Below are positions 57,630 through 64,000 of a stretch of 64,000 bases of DNA, one piece after another. Each line of letters starts with the position of its first letter. The stretch's first letter is position 1. This DNA is from Streptomyces sp. Ag109_O5-1 (GTDB taxonomy: Bacteria; Actinomycetota; Actinomycetes; Streptomycetales; Streptomycetaceae), in NCBI RefSeq assembly GCF_003814875.1, contig NZ_RKQF01000001.1, positions 7,378,001 to 7,442,000 of the forward strand. Reading direction: 5' to 3'. The notes under the pieces are model-generated. The model was not told the origin of the DNA. It saw only the letters and a list, made by a program, of their open reading frames with translations, and made no database searches. Made by a program: the position numbers and the translations under genes.

Positions 57630-59549
57630 TCATCCGTCCGTGGCCGTGACGTCCGAGGAGTACACGAGGGCGACCCGGTGGTTGTACTGGATGGTGTACA
57701 TCGCCTTGGCGCCGGTGACGACCGTGCCGCTGGAGGGGAAGAAGTCGTCCGTGAGGGACGGCGCCACGGTGGCCACGTAGGCCTGACCGGCCGGGACGGT
57801 GTACATGCTGAGCGGTGCCTGCGTCGACGGCGACAGGCCCGCCGGGTACTCGGCGGCGTCCGGGTAGCTGGAGCCGTACACCGCCACCGGGGGGTCACCG
57901 GCCGCCGTGATCACCTTCACCCCGTGTGCGGGCGCGGTGTTGCACCCGTGCGGGTTGGAGAACCACACCTTCGAGCCGCTGTACCACACGGCGGTCCAGT
58001 CCCCGTCCTGGTCGGCGACCACGAACTGCTGTCCCGCCGCCGCGGTGCTGCCCCAGTCGTTGATCCGGTCGGTGCCGGCCGCGCCGGGGTGCAGCGCCTG
58101 GTCCCCGAAGAGGGGTGCGGTGTCGCTGGGCGCGGTGCGCAGGTAGACGAAGTCCGACGGCTGCTGCGTCTCGGTGCACGCGGTGGTCGCGCCGGTCGGG
58201 TCGTCGGAGGGGCAGATCTGGACGGTCTGCAGGTTGTCCTCAAAGCGCGGGGCGATGGTGACCACCGAGCCGACGGGACCGACGCCGTGCCGCCCGGTGT
58301 GCACACCGAGCAGGTTCATGAAGTGGTTCCAGTCCCAGGACGGGCCCGGGTCCCAGTGCATGCCGGAGACGAGGGACGACTTCGGCCCGGCGACGTTGTC
58401 ATGGCCGATGATGTGCTGCCGGTCCAGCGGTATGTCGAACCGGTCGGCCAGGTACTTCACCAACTCGGCCGTGGCCTCGTACTGCGCCTCGGTGTACCAG
58501 GTGGCACCGTGCGCGGCGTAGCCCTCGTGCTCGATGCCGATCGAGTGCATGTTGGTGGAGTAGTTGCCCGCGTGGAAGGCGAGGTCCTTCGTGGGCACCA
58601 TCTGCGTCACCGCGCCGTCGGAGGACCGCATGACGTAGTGCGCGGCGGAGCCGCCCGCCTTCTCGAAGGTGGTGATGGCGGCGTCGTACGAGCTCTCGGT
58701 GTCGTGGATGACGATGCTGTCGATCCGGATGCCGTTGGCGGGGCGGTTGGAGACCTGGCCGTTGGACGCCGCGGCCGGAACGAAGGTGCAGGCGACAGTG
58801 GTCGGGCACTCGGTGTCCGTGGCCGCCGCGGACTTCAGGTCCAGGGCGTTCAACTGACCGGTGGCCGGGTCGACATCGCTGTCAGCCGCCAGGCGTACGT
58901 GCTCGCCGTCGGCCGTGGTGCGGCCGGCGCCCTTCTTCACCGTGGCGAACACCCGGTCGGCGAAGGCCCCGGCCCCCTGCCGCCGGCTGGACTGGCTGTA
59001 ACGGGCCACGGCCGCATACCAGTTGCCGGGATCCGCGGAGGTGGATCCGGTGACGGCCTTCTGGTACGAGGCGAGCAGCGCCGCGCCGCCGCGGATGTTG
59101 GCCGTCGGGTCGGTGCGCAACTCCTCGGCCGACAGCCCGGTCAGCTTTGCGGCCGCCTGGAGGGTGTGCAGGGCCGGATCGGCGGCGAGCTTCGTCAGAT
59201 CGGCGCGGCCCGCCGCGCCCGCGTCGCCCCCGGCCATCATGGCCGGGGTGACGTCCGTCAGGTGCATCGGCCCGTAGCCGCCGTCCGTGCTGTGCTTCCC
59301 GGCGTGCGTGTCCCACGCCGACTCCTGGTACGCCACCGCCAGCAGCACCTGCTGCGGGACGTGGTAGGCGTCGGCGGCGGCCGTGAAGTCCTGCTGCAGA
59401 GAGGTCACCGGCTCTGCGGTGTCGCCGGCGGCGAGGGCCGGCATCGGCACGGCCGCCCCGCCCGTGACGGCGAGCGCGGCGACGGCGGTCAGCAGGGCCG
59501 CACGGCGGCGCTTCGACGCGTCTGCGCGTCTGGGATTGCTCGTTCTCAT
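57630..59549 (-). CDS. Secreted N-acetylmuramoyl-L-alanine amidase with N-terminal lysozyme/transglycosylase-like domain
   Basis: A 639-residue exported protein. Signal peptide is RRAALLTAVAALAVTGGAAV, with cleavage about residue 41. The N-terminal lytic-transglycosylase-like domain (about 45-195) shows AVAYQESAWDTHAGK (Glu) and YGPMHLTDVT. The central Amidase_2/PGRP domain (about 275-430) has Zn ligands in DSIVIHDTESSYDA and HWDPGPSWDW, with IIGHDNVAGPKSS between. A C-terminal ~190-residue part contains SH3-like sheets (VYLRTAPSDTAPLFGDQ). The combination could cut both glycan and peptide bonds of the cell wall. The start is ATG 59549. Confidence 0.92.
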   Translation of the reverse strand: MRTSNPRRADASKRRRAALLTAVAALAVTGGAAVPMPALAAGDTAEPVTSLQQDFTAAADAYHVPQQVLLAVAYQESAWDTHAGKHSTDGGYGPMHLTDVTPAMMAGGDAGAAGRADLTKLAADPALHTLQAAAKLTGLSAEELRTDPTANIRGGAALLASYQKAVTGSTSADPGNWYAAVARYSQSSRRQGAGAFADRVFATVKKGAGRTTADGEHVRLAADSDVDPATGQLNALDLKSAAATDTECPTTVACTFVPAAASNGQVSNRPANGIRIDSIVIHDTESSYDAAITTFEKAGGSAAHYVMRSSDGAVTQMVPTKDLAFHAGNYSTNMHSIGIEHEGYAAHGATWYTEAQYEATAELVKYLADRFDIPLDRQHIIGHDNVAGPKSSLVSGMHWDPGPSWDWNHFMNLLGVHTGRHGVGPVGSVVTIAPRFEDNLQTVQICPSDDPTGATTACTETQQPSDFVYLRTAPSDTAPLFGDQALHPGAAGTDRINDWGSTAAAGQQFVVADQDGDWTAVWYSGSKVWFSNPHGCNTAPAHGVKVITAAGDPPVAVYGSSYPDAAEYPAGLSPSTQAPLSMYTVPAGQAYVATVAPSLTDDFFPSSGTVVTGAKAMYTIQYNHRVALVYSSDVTATDG

Positions 59550-59894
59550 AAAAGGGTCCCCGGACCTCAGAGAGATCAAATAAGAGATCAACTGGCCGGA
59601 CGGACAGGGCATACGACGGGGTATCGGTTCGTCGACCGGGCCGGTACGCGCTCAACTCCGTTGGTCTGCTCGGGGCTTCGTCCGTCGGCGTCTGGCAGTG
59701 GATGATCCCCCTCCGGGGCGACGCACGTCAACCTCGGCTAAGTGCGGGGGACTTGTGCAGAACGCGGCGATTGCGCCGCGGAGCTCGCTCGCGGGTGGCC
59801 CGTCGACCCAGGCCCTCCGACGGCCAGGCGCACCGCCACCCCGGCACCTCCTCCTCGATCCCGGTACGGGCCCGACCCCTGCCCTGCCCCGCCG
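59550..59894. other. Intergenic region between amidase and hydrolase operon
   Basis: Part of a 410-bp gap. No credible gene. The left third (59560-59600) is A-rich on the minus-strand sense (AGAGAGATCAAATAAGAGAT) and may hold the amidase promoter. The region ends in the TetR operator pair. Confidence 0.5.
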
Positions 59895-59942
59895 TTGACA
59901 GCGTTTGGCTAACAGGGTTAGCTTGTGGCTAACACAGTTAGC
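59895..59942 (+). promoter_or_regulatory. Promoter with a tandem TetR operator pair
   Basis: TTGACA (59895-59900), an 18-bp spacer and TAGCTT (59919-59924) form a near-consensus promoter. Two almost identical palindromes overlap and follow it: GCTAACAGGGTTAGC (59908-59922) and GCTAACACAGTTAGC (59928-59942). Their centres are 20 bp apart, about two helical turns. Predicted transcription start near 59931. Binding by the TetR gene at 60789 would block RNA polymerase. Confidence 0.85.
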
Positions 59943-59959
59943 CAAGCCCGAGGAGTGTC

Positions 59960-60796
59960 ATGACCGAGTACCTTGCCGTCGACGGCGGCACGATCGCTTA
60001 CGAGGTCGCGGGCTCCGGCCCGCTGATCGTTCTCGCACACGGCATGGGCGACAGCCGCGCCGCGTACCGTGCCGTGATCCCGGCGCTGGTGGCGGCGGGT
60101 CATCGCGTCGCCGCGGTCGACCTGCGCGGCTGCGGCGAGTCCAGCGCCGACTGGCCGGCCTGGAGCCGCACCGCCATCGCCGGCGACCTGCTCGCCCTGA
60201 TCCGCCACCTGGGCGGCCCGGCCGTGCTCGTCGGCCACTCGATCTCCGGCGGCGCCGCCACCATCGCCGCGGCGCAGGAACCCTCGCTGATCAGCGCGGT
60301 CGTCGAACTGGCGCCGTTCACCCGCAAGCAGTCGCTCCGCCTCGGCGACCTGCGGGTCAAGCGCTTCCGCCAGGGCATGCTGCGGCTGCTCGGCACGGGA
60401 GTGCTCGGCAGTGTGCCGCTGTGGCGCTCGTACCTCGACGTCGCCTACCCCGGCGTGAAGCCGGCCGACTGGGCCGAGCGGCTCGACCGCATCGACTCCC
60501 TGCTGCACGAGCCGGGCCGGATGAAGGCCCTGCAGGGTATGGGCCGCAGCACCCCGGCCGACGCCGGCGTGCAGCTCGGCAACGTCCGCTGCCCGGTCCT
60601 GGTCGTGATGGGCACGCTCGACCCCGACTGGGCCGACCCGCACGCCGAGGGCTCGGCGATCGTCGACGCCCTGCCGTCCGGCCTCGGCCGCCTGGAGATG
60701 ATCGAGGGCGCCGGGCACTACCCGCACGACCAGTTCCCCGACCAGGTGGTTTCACTGATGCTCGCCTTCCTCCGACCGGGCGCCGCCCGTGCCTAG
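59960..60796 (+). CDS. Alpha/beta-fold hydrolase
   Basis: A 278-residue hydrolase. The oxyanion/HG motif is LIVLAHGMGDSRAAYRAVIP, the nucleophile serine elbow is AVLVGHSISGGAATIAA (GxSxG), a catalytic Asp lies in VVMGTLDPDWADPHAEG, and the His in MIEGAGHYPHDQF. The motif order is that of epoxide-hydrolase/esterase-type enzymes. It is cotranscribed with a TetR repressor (8-bp overlap) and has its own double operator, so it is presumably induced by its substrate or a related toxin. The CGAGGAG site precedes ATG 59960. Confidence 0.93.
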   Translation: MTEYLAVDGGTIAYEVAGSGPLIVLAHGMGDSRAAYRAVIPALVAAGHRVAAVDLRGCGESSADWPAWSRTAIAGDLLALIRHLGGPAVLVGHSISGGAATIAAAQEPSLISAVVELAPFTRKQSLRLGDLRVKRFRQGMLRLLGTGVLGSVPLWRSYLDVAYPGVKPADWAERLDRIDSLLHEPGRMKALQGMGRSTPADAGVQLGNVRCPVLVVMGTLDPDWADPHAEGSAIVDALPSGLGRLEMIEGAGHYPHDQFPDQVVSLMLAFLRPGAARA

Positions 60797-61379
60797 GGCC
60801 GGCCTCGACCCGACGGCCGTCGTCGCGGCCGGCGCCGCCCTCGCCGACGAGGTGGGCCTCGCCAACCTGACGATGGGTCTGCTGGCCGAGCGGGTCGGCG
60901 TACGCACCCCGTCCCTGTACAAGCACGTGGACGGCCAGGAAGACCTCAACCGCCGCATCGCCGCCCTGGCGTTGAACGAGGCGGCCGACGCCGTCGGCGG
61001 CGCGGTCCGGGGACACGCGGGCCGCGACGCCCTGGCCGCCGCGGCCCGCGCCTTCCGCGCCTTCGTCCTGCAACACCCCGGCCGCTACGCCGCGACGATC
61101 GGCATCGAACCATCCGGCCCGGACGACCCACTGGCCACCGCGGGCCGGCGGCTGCTCGACTCCTTCACGGCGGTCCTGCGCGGCTACGAGATCGCGGAAA
61201 CCGCAGAAACCGCAGAAATCGCAGAATCCGACGTGGACCACGCCCTGCGCACGCTCCGCAGCCTCTGCCACGGCTTCGCCACACTGCAGTCGGCCAGCGC
61301 CTTCCAGCGGAGCGCCGACATCGACGAGAGTTTCGACTGGCTGATCTCCTTCGCGGACCGCGGCCTGCGCGCCAGGTGA
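60789..61379 (+). CDS. TetR-family regulator (WHG-type C-terminal domain)
   Basis: A 196-residue regulator from GTG 60789, with an N-terminal HTH (VAAGAALADEVGLANLTMGL, AERVGVRTPSLYKHVDGQED). The C-terminal WHG-like domain includes AARAFRAFVLQHPGRYAATI and LRSLCHGFATLQSASAF. A micro-repeat encodes EIAETAETAEIAES (about residues 135-150), probably a loop that varies between strains. It most likely represses its own operon through the paired GCTAACnnnGTTAGC sites 850 bp upstream. Confidence 0.92.
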   Translation: MPRAGLDPTAVVAAGAALADEVGLANLTMGLLAERVGVRTPSLYKHVDGQEDLNRRIAALALNEAADAVGGAVRGHAGRDALAAAARAFRAFVLQHPGRYAATIGIEPSGPDDPLATAGRRLLDSFTAVLRGYEIAETAETAEIAESDVDHALRTLRSLCHGFATLQSASAFQRSADIDESFDWLISFADRGLRAR

Positions 61380-61804
61380 GAAGGGCGCCGCCGTCGACCG
61401 CTTCGACCTCATCGGCGCCACAGGGCACCGACCTGGCGGACACGGCAGTATTCCGCGACGTCCGGCCTGTCGGCCGTGAGCTGCCCTGGGCCGATGCCCT
61501 TGACCGGTTCTCCTGGGTTGCCGGTTCTCAGGACACCGAAGCGGACTCCCGTCGTTCCCCTCGGGCTCCTCTACGATCCCGACCGACGGCGCGGCCCCCG
61601 AAGAACCCCGCTGGCCCCTCACCCTCCTGACCCGAGAAGGCCACCCGGCCGAACCAGAGCCGACCGCAGCCGTCACCGAGGCGACGAAAAACGGCTCACA
61701 CCAGCAGGAGTTGGCCCGCTGGACGGCTCTGGCGCAGGCTGGCCCGACTGGGGCGTGAGAGAGTCGGGTACGGGCCACTGAGCGCTGCCGTAAAGAAGAG
61801 GATC
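61380..61804. other. 425-bp gap with possible gene fragments
   Basis: No complete gene. One frame ends SHQQELARWTALAQAGPTGA (stop near 61758) and another gives ELPWADALDRFSWVAGSQDT (about 61480-61540). These may be frames of the same short decayed protein, but I cannot name a family. Codon bias here is weaker than in neighbouring genes. Confidence 0.4.
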
Positions 61805-62281
61805 ATGAGAACGTTGCCCGCCGTCACCGGCCGTGATGAGTTCGACGTTCTGGTCGTCAGGACCGACTACCACGACGACCAGGCGTGGCAGGACGTGACG
61901 GCGGCGCTGACGGAGCCCTGGGGGGACAGGCAGTACGAGGCACACGTCCACTTCATAGACGACCCGGCCTGGGCAGAAGTGACCGTTGACGAGGCGCTGA
62001 ATGCGGTCTGCGCCGACGAGAACCTGGCCGTTGTCTTCCTCGCCGACCGGACAACCATGCAGGCTGAAAGCCACGCGTTGCTGGCGGTCACCACGCTGAC
62101 GCGGGAGGAATGCCTGGACGACGAGGACTACGAGCAGTTGACCGAGTTCGGCCGTGAGTTCCGCACCGTCCCCGCAGGGGTCCACGACGTCCACGCAAAC
62201 CTGAGCATCGGCAACCTGGGCTTCGAGGAGTACGCCGCATGGGCTCACGATGATCCCGAGGGGATCTACCGGTCCCTCTGA
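61805..62281 (+). CDS. DUF6924-like protein of unknown function
   Basis: A 158-residue acidic, soluble protein (begins MRTLPAVTGRDEFDVLVVRT). It has an alternating helix/strand pattern, with DEALNAVCADENLAVVFLAD and ALLAVTTLTREECLDDEDYE. It resembles the Streptomyces DUF6924 family, recognised from the FDVLVVRTDYHDDQAWQDV start. No catalytic residues are evident. GC3 is lower than average for this window, which fits an accessory gene. Function unknown. Confidence 0.7.
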   Translation: MRTLPAVTGRDEFDVLVVRTDYHDDQAWQDVTAALTEPWGDRQYEAHVHFIDDPAWAEVTVDEALNAVCADENLAVVFLADRTTMQAESHALLAVTTLTREECLDDEDYEQLTEFGREFRTVPAGVHDVHANLSIGNLGFEEYAAWAHDDPEGIYRSL

Positions 62282-62432
62282 ACAGGGATCACGGAACTGA
62301 CACTGTTGGTGATCTCTACGCGGGTGCCGAAGGCGCGCATGGCTGGTTCCGTCTCCGCCTTGTTCCCAACCGGTCCCGTCGCCCGCTAGTTGTTGTCACA
62401 GGGCAGTTCCGAACCAGGGCGAGAGGGAACAC

Positions 62433-63338
62433 GTGATGACCCATGAACGGTCGAACGGCTCACCAGCACCCGTGGTCAGCAACTCCCGGCAGACGCCTGC
62501 CCTCGCGGCAGGGACCATGACTCCGTTCGACGACATCTACGACCAGCCGGACCCTCGCGCGTACTTTCGTGAGCTGGGCCCCTGGGAATACCAAACCCCT
62601 CATCATGCGCAGCCCGTCTTCCGCCGCATGCTCACAGCGTGCCGGCCCGCGGGCCCGGCCACGGTGCTGGACCTGTGCTGTTCCTACGGCATCAACGCCG
62701 CCCTGCTCAACCACGATCTCACCCTGGCGGACCTGTACGCCCGCTACACATCGCCGCAGGCCACCGAGCTGACCACCGCAGAGTTGATCGAATGGGACCG
62801 GGCCTACTACGCGGCGCACCGGCGCTCAGACCCGGCCCGCGTCATCGGGCTCGACGCCGCCCCCCATGCTGTCTCCTACGCACACGCTGTCGGCCTGCTG
62901 GACGAGGGGTTCGCCGAGAATCTGGAGAGCGCGCCGCCCAGCCCGGCCCTGCGCCAGGCCGCCCGCCACACCCGCCTCATTACCGTCACCGGCGGAGCCA
63001 GCTTCCTGTCTCCTCTCACCTTCGAGCCGCTCCTGGACTGCGTCCCCAGCCCGGTGTGGGTCGCCGCGTTCGTGCTGCGGACCCACTCCTACCGCCGCAT
63101 CGCCGAGTGCCTGGAACCGTACGGCCTCAGGACCGAGAAAGCCGTCCCCCACACGTTTCCGCAACGCCGCTTCACCAGCAGGCAGGAGCAGCAGTACGCG
63201 ATCGACGCGGTGACCGCGGCCGGCGAGGATCCGCAGGACAGGGAGACTCACGGCTACTTCCACACCGCGCTGTACCTGTCGCGTTCCGCGACAGACGCCG
63301 CACAAACTCCCCTGACCACCCTGGTCCAGGCATCCTGA
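62433..63338 (+). CDS. Class I methyltransferase-like protein of unknown function
   Basis: A 301-residue protein. Residues ~70-90 (GPATVLDLCCSYGINAALLN) resemble motif I of Rossmann-fold SAM methyltransferases, though the glycine pattern is weaker (CSYG rather than GxGxG). A second acidic strand (ARVIGLDAAPHAVSYAHAVG) fits motif II. The C-terminal half (about 165-300) includes LITVTGGASFLSPLTFEPLL and HSYRRIAECLEPYGLRTEKA. The substrate is unknown. It stands alone, with a perfect terminator downstream. Confidence 0.72.
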   Translation: MMTHERSNGSPAPVVSNSRQTPALAAGTMTPFDDIYDQPDPRAYFRELGPWEYQTPHHAQPVFRRMLTACRPAGPATVLDLCCSYGINAALLNHDLTLADLYARYTSPQATELTTAELIEWDRAYYAAHRRSDPARVIGLDAAPHAVSYAHAVGLLDEGFAENLESAPPSPALRQAARHTRLITVTGGASFLSPLTFEPLLDCVPSPVWVAAFVLRTHSYRRIAECLEPYGLRTEKAVPHTFPQRRFTSRQEQQYAIDAVTAAGEDPQDRETHGYFHTALYLSRSATDAAQTPLTTLVQAS

Positions 63339-63391
63339 CACCTTCCACATCCCCTACCCGGAACAGCAGCCGGAGATCACCAACAGCATCC

Positions 63392-63435
63392 GGAAATGCG
63401 GGCAGAGCCGTTTTCAAGGCTCTGCCCGCATTTCC
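63392..63435 (+). terminator. Perfect terminator hairpin
   Basis: An 18-bp perfect stem (GGAAATGCGGGCAGAGCC and its complement) around an 8-nt loop GTTTTCAA, 54 bp after the methyltransferase-like gene. Confidence 0.92.
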
Positions 63436-63493
63436 GTGAACAGGCGCACTGGTCAGTGGGTGGTGTCCCTCACGCTGTCAGTAGGCTCGCGAC

Positions 63494-63718
63494 GTGACGG
63501 ATCACGGCATTGAGTTCGACAGCCGCCTGGTCCGCCTCTGGCTCACCGACGCGGGCCGCGCCCTCCAGAAACCGGTCGGGGAGGAACGCCGACGCATGGA
63601 GGAGGCGGTGACGGCGGACCTCACGGAGGTGGAACGACAGCACCTGCTGAGCGCGTTGACGAAGATCAACCGCGCGGCGAACGGGCTGCTGGAGGGGCCG
63701 GATCCTGAGGACCGTTAA
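63494..63718 (+). pseudogene. C-terminal fragment of a MarR-family regulator
   Basis: A 74-codon frame from GTG 63494. LVRLWLTDAGRALQKPVGEE matches the wing and the start of the dimerisation helix of MarR proteins, followed by the final helix (TEVERQHLLSALTKINRAAN). The helix-turn-helix that should precede it is missing, and the upstream 150 bp do not encode it in any frame. It is likely a 5'-truncated remnant, although a free-standing small protein cannot be excluded. Confidence 0.65.
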
Positions 63719-63871
63719 GGGGACCGGGCCTCCCGTTGTTCCGAGGTGTCGTCGTCCTTGTCCAGCTCGGCCGTGTCGATCACAGATTGAGGGTTGTCCC
63801 GTAACGGTGAGTTGGGCCTAGTCTGAGCCAGTCACCTGGGTACCGATCTTGTGGAGGCTGAGACTGCCCCT

Positions 63872-64000
63872 ATGGACATATCCCTGCGCGAGCTTGAGGA
63901 CAGCGACCTGCCGATCTTCTGGCAGCAGTTGACGGATCCCGAGTTGCAGCAGATGGCAGCTGTGACCAGGAAGTATCACTACGACCGTGGCCACTTCGAC
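63872..64000 (+). CDS. GNAT N-acetyltransferase, N-terminal part (truncated by window edge)
   Basis: The first 43 codons of a gene running off the right edge. MDISLRELEDSDLPIFWQQL, then TDPELQQMAAVTRKYHYDRG, is the start of a GNAT fold. The GTGGAGG site 20 bp upstream is a little far from the ATG; a start at 63872 is still the best choice. The substrate is unknown. Confidence 0.75.
   Translation, partial: MDISLRELEDSDLPIFWQQLTDPELQQMAAVTRKYHYDRGHFD

Noticed and set aside
55811..57649. A 612-codon plus-strand frame through the GC-rich repeat and opposite the serine hydrolase
   Set aside because: The first 150 residues are repeat translation and the rest is antisense to a gene with clear motifs.

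Overview
The window is a high-GC actinobacterial chromosome segment that reads as Streptomyces. It has strong G/C bias at third codon positions, many GTG starts, ATGA gene overlaps, an SsgA-like sporulation protein, the NagE/NagF phosphotransferase set with DasR-type operators, and a Mec-CysO-CysM cysteine module. From memory, the order hppD - oxidase - ssgG - M6 protease - pncA/pncB - clpS - mec/cysO/cysM - nagE2/nagE1/nagF - rph - rdgB - bcp - PBP resembles the conserved core of the S. coelicolor chromosome around SCO2890-SCO2930. That synteny was not checked by a search. No prophage, transposase, CRISPR array or rRNA was seen. One tRNA (Leu, UAG) is present.

Layout. 1-5.0 kb: an amino-acid permease (partial), an M20 deacylase, a PucR regulator, a GNAT protein and an N-acylamino-acid racemase. 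Together these look like a D- to L-amino-acid salvage pathway. 5.1-12.2 kb: a Lon-like secreted protease, an ArsR-type and an Lrp-type regulator, hppD for tyrosine breakdown, a TPR membrane protein, a GlcD-like oxidase and ssgG. 12.5-17.9 kb: two RDD membrane proteins, a small membrane protein and a secreted M6 metalloprotease. 18.0-21.5 kb: NAD salvage (pncA, pncB), then clpS and DUF2017. 21.9-25.6 kb: an amino-acid permease and the mec / cysteine leader peptide / cysO / cysM block. 25.9-30.0 kb: a secreted S53-type protease, a lipoprotein, a membrane-anchored MazF/PemK-like protein and a metallo-beta-lactamase-fold enzyme. 30.1-33.2 kb: GlcNAc uptake (nagE2, nagE1, nagF) with three dre operators. 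33.3-36.8 kb: rph, a lipoprotein, rdgB, tRNA-Leu, bcp, DUF3618 and a GroES-like protein.

36.9-43.9 kb: a guanidine-III-like riboswitch in front of an SMR exporter gene that is broken by a short repeat, then a class A penicillin-binding protein, a three-gene ABC-2 transporter and a DUF1707 protein. 44.3-51.3 kb: DUF445, an AraC/metallo-hydrolase divergent pair, a Tat-exported lyase-like protein with an LAATG sorting signal, DUF2269, a GlxA-type AraC regulator and a small membrane protein. 51.6-55.1 kb: a SigE-family sigma factor, a membrane partner and a LytR-CpsA-Psr protein in one operon. 55.2-59.5 kb: a MOSC protein, a class C beta-lactamase-like hydrolase and a two-domain cell-wall amidase. 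59.9-64.0 kb: an alpha/beta hydrolase-TetR operon behind a double operator, then less conserved genes (DUF6924, a methyltransferase-like protein, a MarR fragment, and a GNAT gene cut by the window edge).

Repeats are a notable theme. There are minisatellites of 13, 40, 40, about 15/24 and 36 bp in intergenic gaps, a dispersed palindromic element present five times, and a short GC-rich element found inside the SMR gene and at the 3' end of the ABC ATPase gene. Family assignments rest on reading motifs by eye. No database search was run.
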